Shown here: positions 1-5,679 of the stretch, in pieces
Layout of the letters: every line of letters begins with the position of its first letter
Position numbering within the stretch: the first letter of the stretch is position 1
Assembly (NCBI GenBank): GCA_014804565.1
Contig: JAAUZN010000069.1
Coordinates: forward strand, 161,345-167,938
DNA: 6,594 nt
Reading direction: 5' to 3'
Source of the DNA: Lachnospiraceae bacterium
Lineage (GTDB): Bacteria > Bacillota > Clostridia > Lachnospirales > Lachnospiraceae
Position numbers and translations under genes: made by a program
Notes under the pieces: generated by a model
Database searches by the model: none
Told to the model about the DNA's origin: nothing
What the model saw: only the letters and a program-made list of their open reading frames with translations

Positions 1-311
1 AACGCCGTGTACTGCGGGAACAGATGAAATGCCTGAAACACCATGCCAAAATGCAGGCGCTTGGTGCGCAGACCCTTCTCCTGTCCTTTTACGGGATCGT
101 CCGCGTCAAACAGCGTCTCTCCCCGCACAATGATAGAGCCATGATTAGGTGTCTCTAAAAAATTCAGACAACGAAGCAGCGTCGTCTTGCCGGAACCGGA
201 GGAACCGATGATCGCCAGCGCCTTTCCTTCCTCCAGCTCAAAGCTCACATCATCGAGCACCCGGGTAGGGCCGAAATGTTTCCCGATATTTTTCACCTCT
301 AAAACAGCCAT
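1..311 (-). CDS. Amino acid ABC transporter ATP-binding protein, partial (first 103 residues)
   Basis: This is the ATPase subunit that powers the importer encoded by the next two genes upstream, acting on the cytoplasmic face of the membrane. The translation starts MAVLEVKNIGKHFGPTRVLD. It shows an A-loop aromatic (F13), a Walker A motif GSSGSGKT at residues 36-43, and a Q-loop VFQAFHLFPQ at 91-100. These match the GlnQ/HisP group of polar amino acid ATPases. The start at 311 is preceded by GGGGGAG four bases upstream and lies 13 bases after the permease stop, so the two genes are cotranscribed. The family is usually about 240-250 residues; the signature motif, Walker B and H-loop fall beyond the left edge of the window. 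The family call is secure, the substrate is not shown by this subunit. Confidence 0.95.
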   Translation of the reverse strand, partial: MAVLEVKNIGKHFGPTRVLDDVSFELEEGKALAIIGSSGSGKTTLLRCLNFLETPNHGSIIVRGETLFDADDPVKGQEKGLRTKRLHFGMVFQAFHLFPQYTA

Positions 312-324
312 CTTTCTCCCCCGT

Positions 325-981
325 CTATCTGAAATAATCCAGCCTGCGCTCGATGTAATTAAACAACAGTGTCAAAATGCCCACAAACAACAGATAGAAC
401 ACACCCGTGTAGAAAAGGGGCCATGTCAGTCCATTACTCTTCATGAAAGAATAGCCCGCGAAGGTGAGCTCGTAAGCCGCGATGATCCGCGCAAGCGACG
501 TATCCTTCACCAGCGTGATGACCTCGTTGGACATGGGCGGCACCACGCGCTTTACCATCTGCAGGAGCGTGACCTTAAAAAAGATCTGGCTCTTGGTCAT
601 ACCCAGCACCTCGCCCGCCTCTCGCTGACCGGCCGGGACGCCCTCGATACCGCCCCGGAAAATAACGGAAAAATAGCAGGCATAGTTGATGCTGAACGCC
701 ACCACCGTGGCTGTGATCCGCCCGGCCTCACTGCCGCTCCAGATATTATGTCCCAGCCAAAGTCCCGGGCCATAAAAAATGATAATGAGCTGCAGCATCA
801 GCGGCGTACCTCTTATGATCCACACCAGAATCTGAAGCAGTCCCCGCAGCAGACGAAAACGGCTCATCTCTCCGAACGCCAGAATCAGCCCAAGCGGCAA
901 GGAAAAAAGCAGTGTTAATATAAAGATCTGAAAGCTGGTCCAAAGACCGTCTAACAGCGCTTGTGTTACACTCCAGAACAT
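325..981 (-). CDS. Amino acid ABC transporter permease (HisM/GlnP family)
   Basis: This is the membrane channel subunit of a polar amino acid importer, 218 residues, the normal family length. It has about five hydrophobic segments, near residues 15-35, 46-70, 88-108, 150-172 and 188-210. Family marks are RGTPLMLQL at 57-65, the IFRGGIEGVPAGQREAGE stretch around 107-124, and the cytoplasmic EAA loop EAGEVLGMTKSQIFFKVTLL (121-140) that docks onto the ATPase. The start at 981 has GGGGAG eight bases upstream. The gene begins 25 bases after the binding-protein gene ends and stops 13 bases before the ATPase, giving the common order binding protein, permease, ATPase. Only one permease is visible, so it probably works as a homodimer unless another is encoded beyond the left edge. 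Confidence 0.95.
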   Translation of the reverse strand: MFWSVTQALLDGLWTSFQIFILTLLFSLPLGLILAFGEMSRFRLLRGLLQILVWIIRGTPLMLQLIIIFYGPGLWLGHNIWSGSEAGRITATVVAFSINYACYFSVIFRGGIEGVPAGQREAGEVLGMTKSQIFFKVTLLQMVKRVVPPMSNEVITLVKDTSLARIIAAYELTFAGYSFMKSNGLTWPLFYTGVFYLLFVGILTLLFNYIERRLDYFR

Positions 982-1006
982 ATCTTATTCTCCCCTGTGT
1001 TCGGCC

Positions 1007-1789
1007 TTACTTCCCCGGCACCACAATCACCTGTGCATTGTTGCAGTAGGCATTGGTGCACTCCATCGCCTCTGTCACTTCATTCGTCAATGTCATGCCG
1101 TTCCACACCACGTCGATATTGTTGGAATCCAGCTCCATGATCTTATTATCCCAGTCGATTACCACAAACTGCGCCTCCACGCCCAGCTTATCCGCTACGA
1201 TACGTGCCATATCCGCATCAAAACCGATCCACTCACCGGACGCATCCTTGTAATCCATAGGCTCAAACTCCGTGATACCTACGATCAGTGTGCCCTTACC
1301 CTGGATATAAGCCACATCACTGTCAGCGGAAGCCGTATACTCACATGCCTTCTGCTCTACCAGAGCCTCCTGCACACCGTAGGTTGTAGCCGTCTCCTGC
1401 ATGGAGCCGTCCGCATAGGTCTCTGCAAACACCGCGTTGATATAGGAAGCCAGATCAGAGCCCTTACGGCAGCCAACACCGTACTCCTCCGTTGTCAGCT
1501 CATCTGTATGTACCAGATCCGGGTAGCTGGTTCCCTCACCGATCATGGCGCCCGCCATCAGAAGGTCGATGATCGCCGCATCCGATGTACCGGAAGCCAC
1601 CTCCATCAGCGCATCCGCCTGGGAAGCCACCGCATTTGTCTGAAAGCCCTTCTCCTGCGCCACTTCTTCTCCCGCGGATCCGGCCTCCACCGCGTACACC
1701 ATATCCTTACTGCCCGAACCGCCGCAGCCCGTCAGAGCCGCACACAAGGTCAGGGATGCTGCCAAAATCATTGCAAGTTTCCTTTTCAT
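1007..1789 (-). CDS. Solute-binding lipoprotein of the polar amino acid ABC family, circularly permuted
   Basis: This is a 260-residue extracellular binding protein for the ABC importer encoded just downstream. The signal peptide is MKRKLAMILAASLTLCAALT with lipobox LTGC, so Cys22 is the lipidated residue. The order of the mature protein is swapped relative to the family (SBP_bac_3). Residues 30-144 (nt 1702-1358) are lobe II plus the C-terminal helices: AVEAGSAGEEVA at 33-44, SGTSDAAIIDLLMAG at 66-80, EEYGVGCRKGSDL at 101-113, and ADGSMQETATTYG at 126-138. Residues 166-260 (nt 1294-1010) are the normal N-terminal lobe I: GTLIVGITEFEPMDY at 166-180, GFDADMARIVADKLGV at 189-204, IDVVWNGMTLT at 225-235. 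Residues 145-165 link the old C-terminus to the old N-terminus. The start at 1789 was chosen over an in-frame ATG at 1861 because GGAGGAGGAAG lies just upstream and the signal peptide begins there. The Arg that normally binds the ligand carboxylate is replaced by V238. The family call is firm; the ligand is unknown. Confidence 0.93.
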   Translation of the reverse strand: MKRKLAMILAASLTLCAALTGCGGSGSKDMVYAVEAGSAGEEVAQEKGFQTNAVASQADALMEVASGTSDAAIIDLLMAGAMIGEGTSYPDLVHTDELTTEEYGVGCRKGSDLASYINAVFAETYADGSMQETATTYGVQEALVEQKACEYTASADSDVAYIQGKGTLIVGITEFEPMDYKDASGEWIGFDADMARIVADKLGVEAQFVVIDWDNKIMELDSNNIDVVWNGMTLTNEVTEAMECTNAYCNNAQVIVVPGK

Positions 1790-1831
1790 AATCTTCCTCC
1801 TCCAAAATGTTTTCAAATACTTTTGTATTTT

Positions 1832-1861
1832 ATCATAGTAGTATGCTAAAGTAAATGGCAA
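1832..1861 (-). promoter_or_regulatory. Putative sigma-A promoter of the permuted binding-protein operon
   Basis: On the minus strand a -35 like TTGCCA (1856-1861) and a -10 like TATGAT (1832-1837) are separated by 18 bases, each matching five of six consensus positions. They lie about 43 bases upstream of the start codon. The TTG of the -35 comes from the end of the inverted-repeat element at 1859-2010. A small inverted repeat AAATAC/GTATTT (1815-1830) lies between the -10 and the ribosome binding site. This is a consensus match only. Confidence 0.45.
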
Positions 1862-2010
1862 CTATTCAGAGCCATGCAGATTTATATAAAACAGACTGTT
1901 CAAGCTTGCTTGATAAAGGCTGTTTAGATAAATCTATATGGCGAGAAGCCATACATGAGCAAAACATACGCCTCGTAGAGGCGATTTTGCGAATGGGCTC
2001 TGAATAGTTG
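1859..2010. repeat. 152-bp cloverleaf-like inverted-repeat element
   Basis: A perfect 15-bp inverted repeat, CAACTATTCAGAGCC (1859-1873) and its complement (1996-2010), closes a segment that holds three more hairpins. These are a near-perfect 16-17 bp arm pair at 1878-1894/1920-1935, a 6-bp stem TATGGC/GCCATA (1937-1942/1948-1953) with a five-base loop, and a two-part stem GCAAAA/TTTTGC plus CGCCTC/GAGGCG (1959-1990). The closing stem can extend two pairs further inward past a bulged base. No open reading frame of interest lies inside and no clear target-site duplication flanks it. It could be a MITE-like or other palindromic intergenic repeat, or a structured RNA. The structure is directly visible; the nature of the element is inferred. 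Confidence 0.75.
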
Positions 2011-2021
2011 ATAAAAAATGC

Positions 2022-2930
2022 TTACTGCCTGTCGTAATATGCCTTGCCATCCTTCGGCTTAAAATATGTCCGCAGATATCCGCTCGTAGAGACGAACACA
2101 ATCTCGTTGGTGAATTCCAGATAATACACATCGTCTCCGTCTTCTGCTTCCTGTTTATGTAAAACCCCTGGCGATGTGATTACCCGATTCGCTCCCGCCA
2201 GATATTCCTCCGCCGTGGTATACTCAAATTCTTCTCCATGCTTCTCAAAATGCTCCTGCAAATATTCTGCCTTGCGGAAATTATAGGCAACCGCAGGCGC
2301 TTGCTCTGTAGACTCATCTTGCTCCTGCACTGTGTCAGATACTGCATCGGCCATTTGAGGCTTCTGTATCTCTTCCTCTTCCGGCAAAGCGCTATCCATC
2401 GAAACCTCTGGCTCGATATCTGCAGCAGCTGGCTGCTGCACGGATATTTCTTCAACTTGCTCACCGGCAATCTCCAGACTGTCCGCAGCATCTTCTATAT
2501 CTGCAGCAGGTGGCCGCTCTGCGGATATTTCCTCGATTGGCGCATCATCCACAACTTCCTGTACGGGCTGTCTTTCAGTTACGGCTCCGTTTGGTTCCGG
2601 CAGAAGTGTTAAGCGAAATCCGACAATACCGGCTGCCAGCAAAAGAAGAACTGCCGCGACCGCAATCCATACTTTCTTTTTATCGTTTCTTCCCGCATCA
2701 TACGCCCTGACTACCTGTCCCGGCGTCTTCACACTCTCATAATCGTTCCCTGTCGGTTTCTTTCCTGAAGAGACCGGCCGCATACCCACTCCGGCTTTCC
2801 CGCCTGCCCGGTTCTCCATCCGGCACTTTTCACAGCGCTTCGGTATATGTAGATTCTTACTCTGATAAAAGGTAATCTCATCCTGTGTCAGAGTGAATTC
2901 CGTCCCACATTGTTTGCATATTCTCTTCAT
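2022..2930 (-). CDS. Zinc-ribbon, single-pass membrane protein with acidic linker and C-terminal BECR-like domain
   Basis: This gene encodes 302 residues in four parts. Residues 5-36 form a treble-clef-like zinc ribbon with C5-x2-C8 and C33-x2-C36, like the short 'probable zinc-ribbon' domain of Firmicutes. Residues 87-106 form one hydrophobic membrane segment, WIAVAAVLLLLAAGIVGF, preceded by positive residues, so the ribbon should be cytoplasmic. Residues 112-212 are an acidic, Pro/Ala-rich linker with a repeated 14-residue unit (133-146 and 160-173). Residues 215-302 form a compact domain with EHFEKHGEEF (226-235), TAEEYL, DDVYYLEFTNEIVFVSTSGY (266-285) and RTYFKP (287-292), ending in YYDRQ. 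That end resembles small BECR-fold nuclease-like domains found in phage and clostridial proteins; this is from remembered family resemblance, not a search. The start at 2930 has GAGG eight bases upstream, better than an ATG at 2963. Its function is unknown. Confidence 0.85.
   Translation of the reverse strand: MKRICKQCGTEFTLTQDEITFYQSKNLHIPKRCEKCRMENRAGGKAGVGMRPVSSGKKPTGNDYESVKTPGQVVRAYDAGRNDKKKVWIAVAAVLLLLAAGIVGFRLTLLPEPNGAVTERQPVQEVVDDAPIEEISAERPPAADIEDAADSLEIAGEQVEEISVQQPAAADIEPEVSMDSALPEEEEIQKPQMADAVSDTVQEQDESTEQAPAVAYNFRKAEYLQEHFEKHGEEFEYTTAEEYLAGANRVITSPGVLHKQEAEDGDDVYYLEFTNEIVFVSTSGYLRTYFKPKDGKAYYDRQ
2415..2534 (-). repeat. Imperfect direct repeat inside the acidic linker (two copies, 81-bp period)
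   Basis: Two copies of about 39 bp, at 2415-2453 and 2496-2534, encode EEISVQQPAAADIE and EEISAERPPAADIE in the linker of the membrane protein. The shared core ATATCTGCAGCAG is identical at 2416 and 2497. The 27-residue spacing keeps the reading frame, so the linker may vary in length between strains. Confidence 0.7.
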
Positions 2931-2971
2931 TATTTCATCCTCATTTCCGTGCACATCCGTCACAAATATTA

Positions 2972-3003
2972 TGGAAGAAAAGAGTACCCGTTACAGGTAC
3001 TCT
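2972..3003 (-). terminator. Putative Rho-independent terminator of the DUF2383-like gene
   Basis: On the minus strand an 8-bp stem AGAGTACC/GGTACTCT (3003-2996 and 2988-2981) with a seven-base loop is followed by TTTCTTCC. The loop contains the stop codon of the upstream gene, so the hairpin forms partly from coding sequence. The T-tract is interrupted, so termination may be partial. Confidence 0.55.
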
Positions 3004-3422
3004 CTCACATCTTTCACCAGAGTCTCCTCCGCGTCAATGACTTCTTTGGCAATCTTCTTCGCCTTTTCATCTGCCGCCTGATATTGATGCAGGTAGCGAT
3101 AAAGAGTCTTGACGCCCATGTTACAGCCATCCGTGATCAGATCCGCCACCACTCTGTCTGAATCCTCTCCACCCAGCTTCACATTGGTCTTCATCCACGA
3201 CATCACCTTCGCCATAGGTGCAGGTTCCTTGCCTTCGTCGTGACATTCCCTCAAATATTCATGGGTTCTGTCGCCCAGCATGCAGTGCGTATCCTTGCTC
3301 TTCTTAAGCAGATTTTCCAGCTTACTGTCCTGCACATGCTCCATCACATCATCCAGTGAAGAGATTCCCATTTTAATCCCTGCATTGCACTCCCGCAGCA
3401 GTTTAATTGTATCGTCTTCCAT
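2991..3422 (-). CDS. DUF2383-like ferritin-type helical bundle protein
   Basis: This is a 143-residue soluble, mostly helical and highly charged protein with no signal peptide. It resembles the DUF2383 ferritin-like family in layout: a helix at about 3-31, a second with the pattern LENLLKKSKDTHCMLGDRTH (35-54), then two long helices at 86-113 and 117-141. Possible metal ligands of a ferritin-like bundle (E36, H46, H54, E55, E127, E132, E133) are present, but whether a di-iron site exists cannot be told from the sequence. The start at 3422 was chosen because a near-perfect AAAGGAGG lies six bases upstream; an in-frame ATG at 3455 lacks this. It is followed by its own terminator and is probably expressed alone. 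Homologues are often linked to stress or sporulation, but its role here is unknown. Confidence 0.8.
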   Translation of the reverse strand: MEDDTIKLLRECNAGIKMGISSLDDVMEHVQDSKLENLLKKSKDTHCMLGDRTHEYLRECHDEGKEPAPMAKVMSWMKTNVKLGGEDSDRVVADLITDGCNMGVKTLYRYLHQYQAADEKAKKIAKEVIDAEETLVKDVREYL

Positions 3423-3472
3423 ATGCGGCCTCCTTTTGTTGATCGATCGTGTCATCCGTTTTCTGCAAGCAA

Positions 3473-3495
3473 GAACTGTCCGAAGCTGACAGTCC
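3473..3495 (-). terminator. Possible terminator or repeat hairpin downstream of sstT
   Basis: On the minus strand an 8-bp stem (3495-3488 with 3480-3473, one G-U pair) closes a seven-base loop containing TTCG. It is followed by TTGCTTGC, a poor T-tract. It lies 46 bases after the sstT stop, so it could end that transcript, but it is also part of a repeat shared with the region at 6516-6554. Confidence 0.4.
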
Positions 3496-3501
3496 TTTCT
3501 C

Positions 3502-3519
3502 GCACATTAGTATGCCGCA
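3502..3519 (-). repeat. Intergenic repeat motif TGCGGCATAmTAAyGwGC, copy 1
   Basis: On the minus strand this 18-base motif matches the copy at 6537-6554 at 15 positions. Both copies are followed within a few bases by a strong hairpin, which suggests one degenerate intergenic repeat family. Confidence 0.5.
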
Positions 3520-3540
3520 AATCAACAAAATTATCACCGC

Positions 3541-4767
3541 CTAATATTTAATCTCTTTGCCTTCTAATCTCCACTGCCTAAACTCTGCGGAAGCCGACAA
3601 AAGCAGATCGGAAGAAGAATTGAGCGCTGTCTCCACGGAATCCTGAATCACGCCAATGATAAAACCTACCGCTACGACCTGCATGGAAATGGCATCCGAA
3701 ATACCGAAGAGCGAGCATGCAAGTGGAATCAGAAGCAGAGAACCACCGGCCACACCGGATGCACCACAGGCAGAAAGCGCCGCCAGAAGACTTAAAATAA
3801 TTGCCGTAGGAATATCCACATTGATACCCATCGTGAAGGCAGTCGCCATGGTCATGACCGTGATGGTGATCGCCGCACCGTCCATGTTGATCGTTGCGCC
3901 CAGTGGAATCGTCACAGAATAAGTATCCTTGTCCAGTCCCATCTCCTCGCATATTCTCATATTGACAGGGATGTTTGCCGCCGAGCTTCTGGTAAAGAAC
4001 GCCGTGATGGCACTCTCTTTCAAACACTTAAAGATCAGCGGATAAGGATTCTTTCTGATACACCAGTACACTAAGATCGGATTGGTCACAAAGTAGATAA
4101 AAAGCATACAGCCTACCAGAAGAATGAGCAGTTTCCCGTATACCGTAAAGGCTTCCAGTCCGCTGGTCGTCACACTGGTATATACCAGTCCCAGGATGCC
4201 GAAGGGTGCAAAATTGATGATCACCACAACCACCTTGGAGATGGCCTCCGAGATATCACCCAGAGTCTTCTTCGTCGCATCGCCCGCCGCACGGAAGGCC
4301 ACGCCCAGAAGCACCGCCCATGCCAGAATACCCACATAGTTCGCATTTACCAGAGAAGCCACCGGATTCTGTACCACATTCAACAATAGGTTGCTCAATA
4401 CCTCCACAATACCGCTGGGTGCAGCAGCCGCATCCGAAGCCGCATCTACAAGCACCATCTCCACAGGGAAGGCCATACTGGCAAATACCGCGATCACCGC
4501 AGCCAGCACCGTACTGAACATATACAGAATGATAACGGTGCGAATCACACCGCCATGCGATTGACCCGCATTACTCAGCGCGCTCATGACCAGGAAGAAC
4601 ACCAGAAGCGGCGCAATCCCTTTGAGTGCGCCCACAAATACATCTCCCAATACACCGATACCGGACGCACCGGGTACTGCCAGAGCCAGGATCACACCGA
4701 TCACCAGACCCACTACAATTCTCTTGACAAGGCTTATGCCCGTCCATTTTTCCCACACATTTTTCAT
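3541..4767 (-). CDS. sstT: Sodium:serine/threonine symporter SstT (DAACS family)
   Basis: This is a membrane secondary transporter that takes up L-serine and L-threonine with sodium, 408 residues, the normal length for SstT. Family motifs are clear: the hairpin-1 serine-rich segment RSSAANIPVN (260-269), the sodium-binding GATINMDGAAITITV (290-304), ACGASGVAGGSLLLIPLAC (333-351), and the substrate-binding helix QDSVETALNSSSD (375-387). By comparison with the aspartate transporter GltPh, D376 is the conserved aspartate that contacts the substrate amino group. E379 sits where glutamate/aspartate transporters have the arginine that binds the side-chain carboxylate. That fits a neutral substrate and matches E. 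coli SstT as I recall it. The start at 4767 has GGAGG five bases upstream; an in-frame ATG at 4830 has no such site. The gene appears monocistronic, with its own promoter. Confidence 0.93.
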   Translation of the reverse strand: MKNVWEKWTGISLVKRIVVGLVIGVILALAVPGASGIGVLGDVFVGALKGIAPLLVFFLVMSALSNAGQSHGGVIRTVIILYMFSTVLAAVIAVFASMAFPVEMVLVDAASDAAAAPSGIVEVLSNLLLNVVQNPVASLVNANYVGILAWAVLLGVAFRAAGDATKKTLGDISEAISKVVVVIINFAPFGILGLVYTSVTTSGLEAFTVYGKLLILLVGCMLFIYFVTNPILVYWCIRKNPYPLIFKCLKESAITAFFTRSSAANIPVNMRICEEMGLDKDTYSVTIPLGATINMDGAAITITVMTMATAFTMGINVDIPTAIILSLLAALSACGASGVAGGSLLLIPLACSLFGISDAISMQVVAVGFIIGVIQDSVETALNSSSDLLLSASAEFRQWRLEGKEIKY

Positions 4768-4841
4768 GATTTCCTCCACGCCGAAACATATTCCGACCGT
4801 TCTCAACCGTATTTTTCCACAAATTGACAAGTTACTTTACT

Positions 4842-4871
4842 ATACTACTACGAGAAAGTGCACTGCGTCAA
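4842..4871 (-). promoter_or_regulatory. Putative promoter of sstT
   Basis: On the minus strand a -35 like TTGACG (4866-4871) is followed after 18 bases by a -10 like TAGTAT (4842-4847). An alternative -10, TATAGT at 4839-4844, would need a 21-base spacer. The -10 overlaps a 21-bp motif that is also found near the binding-protein promoter at 1836-1856. The -35 starts only 14 bases after the muramidase stop codon. Confidence 0.45.
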
Positions 4872-4885
4872 GTTATCCGCTTTTT

Positions 4886-5626
4886 CTACATTGACAGAAG
4901 CATATTCGAAAACTCTGTTCTGCTGCCCACAAAGACATTCATATCGATATATTGCTCCTCTCCGACGTATGCATCAAATCTTGCCCGATCCGTATACTGC
5001 CAGTAAAGCCAACGTCCCTTCATGCCGATATCGGGCGTATAATAGACATTTCTGATCCACAGATTAAACTCATCGAAGGCGCCTTCGATAAAATCGTGGT
5101 ATGCCGAATAGGTCGTGTAAATAATCGGTTTCGTGTGATATTCCTCCTCCAGCTTGTGAAGGAGAACGCCCAGCTCCTTTGTGATCGCTTTGCGGTCCAG
5201 CTCATTTTTCCTGTTTTCCTTATCGCCGTAATATTCCACATCGACAACCGGAATCAGTTTTCCGTCCAGACTGCCGACTGTAGAGATATAATTCTGCGCC
5301 TGCGTTTCACCGGCACTGTCAAAGCTGAAAAAATGGTATGCTCCATAGCACAAATCCGTCTGTGCAATATTCTCCCAGTTGGTATGGAATTTCTCATCCA
5401 CATGGCTGTTCCCTTCTGTCGCTTTGATATAGGCAAAGTCGATACTTTCGTCCGCCATCTTTTCCCAGTCAATATCGCCCTGATAATGTGAGACGTCAAC
5501 GCCACGAATCTCATACTTATTCGCAAATAGCAGATTGATCCGGATTTTTTTATCTATAATCAAAAGAACCAGAATGAAGAAGATCAGCAGCAATACGGCC
5601 GCAATCATTTTTTTCTTATTTCTCAT
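4886..5626 (-). CDS. Membrane-anchored GH25 muramidase (lysozyme)
   Basis: This enzyme cleaves the MurNAc-GlcNAc bond of peptidoglycan; it has 246 residues. A basic start (MRNKKK) and one hydrophobic helix at 7-25 without a clear cleavage site suggest that it stays anchored with the catalytic domain outside. GH25 hallmarks are GVDVSHYQGDIDW (42-54, with D44), YIKATEG (66-72), YGAYHFF (94-100), the catalytic D-x-E pair D129/E131 in PVVDVEYYG, and the C-terminal WQYT (209-212) with IDMNVF (228-232). There are no extra cell-wall-binding repeats, so the membrane anchor probably sets its location. The start at 5626 has GAGGAG four bases upstream; an ATG at 5653 lies inside the terminator stem and is rejected. 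It may serve in wall remodelling; nothing nearby suggests a phage origin. Confidence 0.92.
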   Translation of the reverse strand: MRNKKKMIAAVLLLIFFILVLLIIDKKIRINLLFANKYEIRGVDVSHYQGDIDWEKMADESIDFAYIKATEGNSHVDEKFHTNWENIAQTDLCYGAYHFFSFDSAGETQAQNYISTVGSLDGKLIPVVDVEYYGDKENRKNELDRKAITKELGVLLHKLEEEYHTKPIIYTTYSAYHDFIEGAFDEFNLWIRNVYYTPDIGMKGRWLYWQYTDRARFDAYVGEEQYIDMNVFVGSRTEFSNMLLSM

Positions 5627-5636
5627 GACGCTCCTC

Positions 5637-5664
5637 GCAAAAAACCCCGCCATTTGGCGGGGTT
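5637..5664 (-). terminator. Strong Rho-independent terminator after the binding-protein gene
   Basis: On the minus strand a 9-bp GC-rich stem AACCCCGCC/GGCGGGGTT with a four-base loop (5643-5664) is followed by a run of T. It begins 15 bases after the stop codon of the binding-protein gene. The ribosome binding site of the muramidase gene starts directly after the T-tract. Confidence 0.93.
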
Positions 5665-5679
5665 CTTGTTTTTCTGTAT

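Noticed and set aside
187..918. A 243-codon open frame on the plus strand
   Set aside because: It lies antisense to the ATPase start and the permease. Its translation is low in hydrophobic order, rich in His/Arg/Gln and matches no family, while the minus strand shows clear ABC motifs.
1007..1789. Permuted binding protein explained as a frameshifted or truncated pseudogene
   Set aside because: The frame is open from lipobox to stop, both lobes keep their conserved blocks, almost nothing but the hinge segment is missing, and the gene is followed by an intact permease and ATPase.
1798..1822. CodY-like box before the binding-protein gene
   Set aside because: ATTTTGAAAA resembles half of the CodY consensus but lacks the central bases, so the match is too poor.
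1790..1861. N-terminal extension of the binding protein from an upstream ATG at 1861
   Set aside because: The added 24 residues have no counterpart before a lipoprotein signal, and the region holds the ribosome binding site and likely promoter.
1859..2010. Insertion sequence or CRISPR array
   Set aside because: There is no transposase frame, no clear target-site duplication and no regularly spaced direct repeats. The element is palindromic rather than repeated.
3578..4027. A His/Gly/Cys-rich 149-codon minus-strand frame that looks metal-binding
   Set aside because: It is a frame-shifted reading of the conserved SstT core. The apparent His/Gly richness comes from the codons of that segment.
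4952..5491. A 179-codon open frame on the plus strand
   Set aside because: It is antisense to the muramidase, whose catalytic motifs are intact; there is no suitable ribosome binding site or recognisable domain.
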